Shown here: piece by piece, positions 57,701 to 64,000 of the stretch
Layout of the letters: each line of letters begins with the position of its first letter
Numbering within the stretch: the stretch's first letter is position 1
Source: Jackrogersella multiformis
Taxonomy: Eukaryota > Ascomycota > Sordariomycetes > Xylariales > Hypoxylaceae
Length of the DNA stretch: 64,000 bases
Direction of reading: 5' to 3'
Assembly (NCBI GenBank): GCA_902806575.1
Contig: CADCXD010000001.1
Location: forward strand, 2,914,001 to 2,978,000
Position numbers and translations under genes: made by a program
Notes under the pieces: generated by a model
What the model was told of the DNA's origin: nothing
The model's database searches: none
The model's input: the letters and a program-made list of their open reading frames with translations, nothing else

Positions 57701-60700
57701 GGCTTGCATTACGTATTGTCTAGGCTGCATTAAATACCAACTATGGCGTGGATGCTACATAATGACACCACCCTCGCAGCTATTTCATACCGGTAGGTAA
57801 GCACTACTGACCCGAATATTCCAGGTTTGTTCTAGCAGAGTACCGAAACCGTCCTGTTGTGTAAGCACAATAATGTCCCAGATATCATATTATTTCATAT
57901 TATTTGTTTCTAGGATTCAGTGCCACCTCCCCGTCAACTGAGAATTATCCTCTGCGACGAAACCTCGCCGGTGGGTAGCAATAAGGACTCGTGTGCCGTC
58001 CGCAGCAGCCTGACCGCAATCTTCAGAAGCAGGAGTTCTGCATATGTATAAAAAGCTCCAACGCCGTTGGTCCAACTTCGACCTCATCCATGCGGTGCGG
58101 TATGTATGTTCATATAATATATACCTTGTTACTTACTACTTAATGCAGCAGACATAAGTACAAGGAATTCTAGTGGACCAGCCTCTGACATCTGTGCTTC
58201 TGCAACTTTTGTTTTTTGACAGGTGAGCCCCTATTAGAAGTTCCCGATACCCTCGCTGGAGCATCCTTGGGCCGGGAAGATGGGTAGACGGAAGTTCTAG
58301 AAACATTCCATGCAGTGCACATCATTTAAGGCGCTGTCAGCCAACATCCATCCATATCATAATTTGTTTGCTTCTGGCGTCTTGGCTTGTTCCGAGCGGA
58401 CAGGCAGTTTCTTAGACCGCAGGCTATTTCAAAAGGTCTAAACTACCGATATGCAGGAGTAGCACGCAAGACAGGTACAATATAATTTCCGACACGACGC
58501 AGAGTCAACTTGCCCTTTCACCACCGGATGGACACTCCCGGCAAAAGCCTAGAAATAGGGTGATTTCGGTAAACATTTGTGCCTTTCGAAGAATCTTCGA
58601 CATTACGACAACCCCGACGGAGATTCGCATTTTCGTATTCTCCCATTTTCCCAAGAGTATTGAATCTCCAACCTTTTAAGGGCTACATTCAGAAGTATAA
58701 CGTATTTATATGCTGAGTCAGAACAGCCGCTCATGCTCATCTTAATATCTAACACTTGTCGTAATAATGTCTCTTCGGCGGGACGGGACGAGACGAGAGA
58801 TTTTGTCTTTCTTCGGGATGTCTTACAACGCCTGGGCAGTCCTTGATTGCGACTAGCGGCTCTACTATCGCATTCTCCTTCCTGCATTCTCCCGAGCCTA
58901 GATCTACATACTATGTACGTGCTCAATTTGTTAGCCTGAGGCTATCGTACACAGATACACTACCTACCTAAGGTACACACACTACCATATTGCAACCTAC
59001 ATAGGCTATCTATTGCCTTAAACAGATTCATTTTCTCTTTGGATCTTACTAAAAGGCTTGTTTACCTATGCCGGTAGGAGCCTGTCTTCGAAATAACCAC
59101 TCGCGCGACACCGCAGCCTGCGTATCCGTATCCGCTCCATAGAAAAGAAAACTCTTAACATTTCCGCGACCCGGACTCCTTCTAGAACGAGAAGATCGTC
59201 GCCCCGTAGATGCACTAACGCAAGGATCGTTGGAGAAACACTGCTTTGACCCTTTTTTATTTATTTACCTATTTATTTTCTCTTCAGGGGTGCTGCGAGC
59301 GAGTGCACCTGTAATCGATGCAGAAACGTGGTAATGTTCCATTGCATCCCGCCCGTCGAGAGGGAAAAAAATTAAATCGAGAATTAAACTCAAGGGCTCC
59401 TATGTATTTCTCTACTCTACTCCTCCTCCCCCTTTTCCCTCGTCTTTCTGATGCTACCGCCACGTACATGTGTAATTCCATAAGGCCACGTCGAACCAGC
59501 TTGGCTACCGCTTATGTGTCCGCAGCGGTCGGCGCTTCAGGTATGCAAGTCATTCGCGTGGTCCCATTACCAATACATAACATGCGTACCTACACTACAC
59601 CTACCTACCTAGTGTAGAGTACCTACATGATTGATGTATCAACATCGCACAGAAACCATGGGCGCGGCATCGTCCTTGAAACAATGAGTACGTGGACGGG
59701 GAAAATCTGCTTCCAAGCTTTCTGATCGACCGCCGCCGACGCCGCCGCCGACGCCGCTTGCCCTTGCCCCCTTATCTCAGACAATCAATCCCTATGCGTA
59801 GGTATAGTAGGTACCTACGCATAACACATAACACATACCTAGGTATTGTAGTGTTCACATGCATAGCGAAATGCTTTCCTTTTCTTTTGTCCTTCCCTTT
59901 CCCGCCCTCTAATCCTTTCCTATTTGTCTCCCGCTGCGTTGTTTGCCTCGATGCTACCTACGGCACGCCTCCCGCAGCCGGAATTCGCATCCGGGCGACG
60001 CAAGGGAGGGGGCTGGGAGCTTAGCCCAGCGTACCTACATAGGTATTAGTTAGTCGGCCGATGATCCACCTGTTCTCGAACTTCTGTCTCGCTCGAAACA
60101 GGAAGGCAGCCCCATCATACATGACATACCTACGTACCTATACCTATACATACCGACATATACATACTTTCATACCCCAGGTACGTGCATACATGAACAA
60201 TATGTCGACCGTGGAAGTTCTAGAACGACATCTGGAAAAAGTGACCGGTAATTAGGCACACTTATCGATCGATCTTACATCCATACGTATGAGACCCTAT
60301 ACCGAGCGAGTTATTACTGCACTATCTACTACCTTCTCCGTGCTGAAGCCGGGAAGGGCATCGTATGTTCAAGATCTTGGTTCGGGACCCTTAGATTTCA
60401 AACTGGTTTGGGGTGGGAAATTATGTGGTGTGCCTAGACATCTAGACAAAAAGGCCTCGCGTCTAATCCAGAGTAAGGTGTTGTGTTTTCTTTTCCCCTG
60501 GGCCGTACACGAAGCTACCAGGTCTCAGACATTATTTCCCGAGACTCTGCGACTCGCCATCGTTCCGATCTGTCGCTGCTGTGCAACTTTCCATCATCAC
60601 TGTGATTACTCGTCACCCTAAAGTCTCTCGGTATAGATCACGGCTGGACGGAAAACCATCCCCCCTTGTCATATCACATCTTCATAACGTTGTCTTAATG

Positions 60701-60715
60701 CTCCGATGTCACCCG
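54725..60715. other. 6-kb region without a supportable gene
   Basis: The largest gene-free stretch. It has many ACCTAGGT-type palindromes (55190-55235, 55395-55425, 55955, 56600-56645, 58965, 59600, 59805-59850, 60120-60180), a CCGCCACCGCCGCCACCGCCG tract at 55710-55735 and a CGCCGCCGACGCCGCCG tract at 59730-59757. TATAC/TACAC-rich sequence lies at 57475-57545. Several 60-110-codon frames occur on both strands but none has protein-like conservation, and I could not join them into a gene. Non-coding transcripts cannot be excluded. Confidence 0.45.
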
Positions 60716-62280
60716 TCATCGCATCATGCTTCCGATGAGCTCCTTCTGTGCCTCCCTATCCTTCGCGCCCTCGCTTAAGCTTCCCACGCTCCTCAGGTCG
60801 CCAACCACGTCCTTAGCCTTGCCGAAGTAAACCTCCTGCAGCAGGTTCCGCATCTTGAGCTCCATATCCTCGACGAGCTTCCCGATGTTGGCAATCTGCT
60901 GCTCATCGCTCTCGGCCGGCAGTTCGATCTCGATCTGGCGGGTCATGTTGCCGGAGAGGTCCATGTCTCCGAGGCTGTTCGAGTTCGTAGATAACGACAG
61001 GATGACGGTAGATGTGAGATTGTACTGAGTAAAACGAGCTCGATCGATAGCCTCGAATACGTGGATTGAATCCCATGTACCTTCGCTAGCGCTACCCGGC
61101 TTGGCCTCTGATGCAGATATAAGTCAGCCCGCGGAAATCTCGTATCCAACATCGAGGAAGTAAATAAACCACCGACACTATTGCATCGTTTGTCCTCTCC
61201 CGTAATCTGTAAGCAATATGTCAAGGTCTCAGATGCGAGATGCAAGATCTGTAACTTCCGATTCTGACCGAGCCGCATAACCCCTTTCTTTTTTTACTAT
61301 ATCTCAGATCCAATGTCTTGGAATCTAGAGTAATGTGCAGGACCAAAGACCCCCGAAAGTCCAGGAGCAGCATGGTACCCGCTCCCACCTCGGCAGCTAT
61401 CCGAAGCGCCACAATCAGGTAATTCCAATTGCAACCCAGGCGGTGAGTAACGACCGGCAAAGCTGGCACATAGAAAACCAGCATTACCAGAGAATACTCC
61501 CGGCATGGAAGTATAACATCCACGAGAGGGCTTCCACAACTCGACATAGCCTAACATCCCCCCCGAGAAAACAAATCTGAAAAATCAAGACAAGCAAGCT
61601 AAAAAAAAGAAAACTCACCCTTCTTCAATAGCACCACGCCGGCGAAGCCGTCGTCGAGGTTCCAGAAGTAGACGCTGCTGACGCCGCCCTCGTAGTACAG
61701 GTCCCTGTAGACGTCGAAGGCCTCGTTGGCGCGGACCTCCATGCGGCGGACCTTCTCGGAGGGCAGGCTGGCGGCGGAGGCGGCGCCGCCTTCGAGCGGG
61801 GGGTCGAACTCGTTGCTCCAGGGCGAGCGGTAGCTGTCGCCGTCGCGGTTATAGTCGCACAGCAGGTAGTCGCGGCCCGTCTGCGGGCAGCGCCGCACGG
61901 ACAGCGGCTGGTCCACCGAGGACAGCAGGTCCTCCGTCAGGTCCGGCGCGAGGTTGATCAGCGAATTCAGGTGCGACGACGTGTGCTTCGGGTTGAGCCG
62001 CCGGAGGAGGTCGCTGGGTTGTTGGAGGGTGTGTTAGCTTGTGTTTGTTTGTTTGTTATGTGTATGATATGTGTATTCATATAGGTAAGGTAGGTGGGTA
62101 TGTAGTCTGAATAAATGTATGCTAGATATGGATGTATATATGTATATGTATGTGCATATGTATATCTTGGCTCCTCCGGCTATCCTGGGTCGAGGGGGTA
62201 AGGCAGCAAACGGGTGATGAAGGCGGGAGGGACGAGGAGAATACATACAGGGCCGAGTCGAAGGGGTCGACGGACGCCAT
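60716..62280 (-). CDS. CAP2: F-actin-capping protein subunit beta
   Basis: Three exons: 62280-62249, 62013-61619 and 61107-60716; 272 aa. Family knowledge: with the alpha subunit it caps actin barbed ends. The product opens MASVDPFDSALDLLRRLNPK, followed by SHLNSLINLAPDLTEDLLSS. The beta-subunit signature CDYNRDGDSYRSPWSNEF lies at about 70-90, then EAFDVYRDLYYEGGVSSVYF. After the second join come GTWDSIHVFEA and GDMDLSGNMTRQIE. The C-terminal helix that contacts actin lies in the last 40 residues. The first intron (235 bp) contains a TATGTATATG microsatellite; the second is 511 bp, several times longer than other introns here. Exon 2 is GC3-rich while exon 3 is not. Confidence 0.96.
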
Positions 62281-63279
62281 CGTAGAGACTGAGGTGGTCG
62301 AGCAGCGGTTGTAGTTACGTCGAGGCTCTCTGCAATGTAATGGTACCAGCGGCAGTCTAGAAAACCTAGGTAGGAGTTGGGGAGTATTAGCTGACGAGAT
62401 GATGGATAGTCTTGTTAGAAGTTGGAGGGGGGAAACATCTGAAGGTTGAAAGTCGAAAGTCGACCCAAACGTTTCAATCCATGGTGGGGTTTGTTCTAAA
62501 AAGTGGATCATTTCCTTACTGGGGGGTATGTACCTTCATAGCTTCCAAGGTTAGCTGGACGTTGAAGCTAGAACACAGCTCCGCTATATGGTAACAAAGC
62601 TACTTGGTTAGGGACCAGGTAGGTTGGAAGCAGCCCTGGAAGTACCTAAGGAAGCTTCAATCACTTAAACACATACCAAATACCAGGGTACCTGGTTGGG
62701 TGGGATATAGGGCATTCCTAGGTATCTCCTCTCTTTCCCCTAAGGTTGTAAATGCAGTACTATAGGTACCTATAATACAATGTTTTTCATAAATGTTATG
62801 TACAGATCTAGCTTCAGAAGTCATAAGGTTCGCAAGAACCAGCACCATTGTACTAGATCAACTAAAATGGACTCAAAACGTTAAATCCATTAAGAAGTAA
62901 ACGTAGGCAAGGTAGAACAAGCCAAAACTGTTCTGTTGTTGCCCCTTTCCATATCTAAACCTAAATAGATTCACACTCCTCCGACTCTTTTAACTTTTGT
63001 CTCTCGCCATTTCATTTTTACCTTGTGCTTCATTCTGCTTCTGTCTCGTCCAAAACCGCCACAGCTCATGTTCGTCACCCCAAACGTACAAGACTAAAAA
63101 AATAGTCACCCCGCAAGTAAGTGCAGGGTATCGTGATTTGCTCCCAGGAACGCCAAGCCGAAAGGATATAAAGCTCAATACCAAAGCATAACAAAGATGA
63201 GAAATATATATACTCATTATACCCAAAACCCAAGGCATCCCGCATTGTCTTGGAACTATGGCACATCAGCATGACACAG
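62281..63279. other. 1-kb spacer between capping protein and PHD gene
   Basis: Promoter side of the capping protein and 3' side of the PHD gene. No gene seen; a few ACCTAGGT-type motifs (about 62366, 62688-62725, 62764). Confidence 0.5.
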
Positions 63280-64000
63280 TTACTGGATCTCCTGACCACA
63301 GATGAGACACTGCAACGGCTCTGTCCAAGACTTGTCTCGGTCCGTGACGTTCTCTCGAAGGTCCGTTATTTCGAGGACCGATGGGCTCTGATCACTATCG
63401 ATAACACCCTCAAACAATCCTGCGTATGGCTTAGCCGTAGCCTGGTCGTTGAGCTCCGACTTGCGCGGTCGTCCTCTTCGCTTTGGCTCGGCACTGACAG
63501 CCGAGACAGTGGTGTTCTCGGCTTTGATGGCAGTAAGGACGGTTTCAACATCGGCCATTTTTATTGTGTGCTGCTGTTCTTCTGGCTTGACATCAATCGA
63601 TTGCTCGGCAGTTTGCGCCGCACCAGTCTCGCTAGGACTTAGGGGGCGCTTAGCACTTTCACCGGCTTCCTCCTCTTTAATCGGCGTAGGTTTGTGGGGT
63701 TTATCGGTCCCTAGGCGCTTGTAAGTCTTCAGGAGTGCTTCATGAATCAGACACTCGTCATGAAGCCAATTTTTGCAATCGTCGTTCGAACAGCCAAATA
63801 ATCTCTTGTCTGGATTCTCGGGGCGGTTACACTTGCACCGCAATTCTGCAGACTACATCCTATTAGTTGACCCACGTTCTATCTAGGGCAGGCAAGAATC
63901 TTTAAACTTACTGAGAGCTCCATACTGCGGACGTCAAAAGCCTGACGCCAATATAGTGCTGGCTGAACGTCGTCCTCGTTGGTCTCATCCCATTGATTGA
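63280..64000 (-). CDS. PHD-finger / AT-hook protein, partial (likely BAH-PHD type)
   Basis: The 3' part of a gene that continues beyond the window. Exons seen: from the window end to 63912, then 63852-63280; the 59-bp intron begins GTAAGT and ends GTAG in phase 0. The visible protein starts inside a region with NQWDETNEDDVQPALYWRQA, then LRCKCNRPENPDKRLFGC and CKNWLHDECLIHE, which give a PHD-type zinc-binding pattern (CxC, CxxxxC, HxxC). A polar linker follows with an AT-hook (KRRGRPRKSEL). The C-terminus ends CLICGQEIQ, possibly half of another zinc site. By analogy with fungal BAH-PHD proteins it may bind chromatin, but the BAH domain itself is not in the window. Confidence 0.85.

Noticed and set aside
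59692..60024. Plus-strand frame with an arginine run
   Set aside because: Produced by the CGCCGC repeat tract; the remainder has no family features.
1..64000. CRISPR arrays, bacterial operons, secondary-metabolite cluster, viral or toxin genes
   Set aside because: The window is fungal nuclear DNA. No spaced direct-repeat array, no PKS/NRPS/terpene genes and no viral hallmark genes were seen. No convincing tRNA gene was found by eye, although a covariance-model search would be needed to be sure.

Overview
The window is nuclear DNA of a filamentous ascomycete (Pezizomycotina, most likely Sordariomycetes). Genes are separated by long AT-leaning spacers. Introns are short (mostly 50-120 bp) with GT..AG ends and CTAAC-type branch sites. 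The gene set is typical of that group: a CreB-type deubiquitinase, a Pmr1 calcium pump, an Mnr2/Alr-type CorA channel and a large fungus-specific disordered protein. There is also a lone dispersed 5S rRNA gene and an AT-saturated, RIP-like island. I cannot assign genus or species. All exon joins were made by eye from splice signals, reading phase and family conservation.

Layout. 0-5.3 kb: 5S rRNA gene, a doubtful small ORF, and the Ca2+/Mn2+ ATPase PMR1 (-). 7.3-12.1 kb: cohesin RAD21/SCC1 (+) and elongin A (+). 12.1-14.5 kb: gene-poor, with a 110-bp foldback element and an orphan ORF remnant. 14.5-18.6 kb: NEDD8/RUB1 (-, four small exons), prohibitin-2 (-), and divergently CstF-64/RNA15 (+). 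19.8-22.4 kb: CorA-family Mg2+ transporter (+). 23.7 kb: intronless U2AF35 (+). 25.6-27.9 kb: Osh6/7-type oxysterol-binding protein (-, eight exons). 28.5-29.1 kb: AT-saturated island. 30.1-33.7 kb: 1204-residue protein of unknown function (-). 36.1-39.0 kb: ALG12 (-) and YOS1 (+), divergent. 39.6-42.0 kb: creB deubiquitinase (-). 46.1-47.5 kb: mitochondrial phosphate carrier (-). 48.3-49.2 kb: mitochondrial-like insertion (NUMT) with a LAGLIDADG fragment. 49.4-50.2 kb: CBS-domain protein (+). 50.7-51.5 kb: conserved fungal protein with FABP-like features (-). 53.5-54.7 kb: extended-SDR/epimerase (-). 54.7-60.7 kb: about 6 kb with no gene I can support. 60.7-62.3 kb: F-actin capping protein beta (-). 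63.3-64.0 kb: 3' part of a PHD/AT-hook protein (-), cut by the window end.

The genes are mostly unrelated housekeeping functions and I see no operon-like or biosynthetic cluster. Loose themes are the secretory pathway (PMR1, ALG12, YOS1, Osh6/7), ubiquitin-type signalling (RUB1, CreB, elongin A), nuclear RNA processing (CstF-64, U2AF35), and mitochondria (PHB2, phosphate carrier, NUMT). Two divergent pairs (PHB2/CstF-64 and ALG12/YOS1) share short promoter regions.

The most notable structure not explained by genes is a palindromic 8-bp-period motif (ACCTAGGT / TACCTAGGTA) scattered through almost every spacer and some introns. The AT-rich island, the foldback element and the NUMT come next. 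I did not find a convincing new defence, toxin or metabolic system; the best unexplained proteins are at 30.1-33.7 kb and 50.7-51.5 kb.
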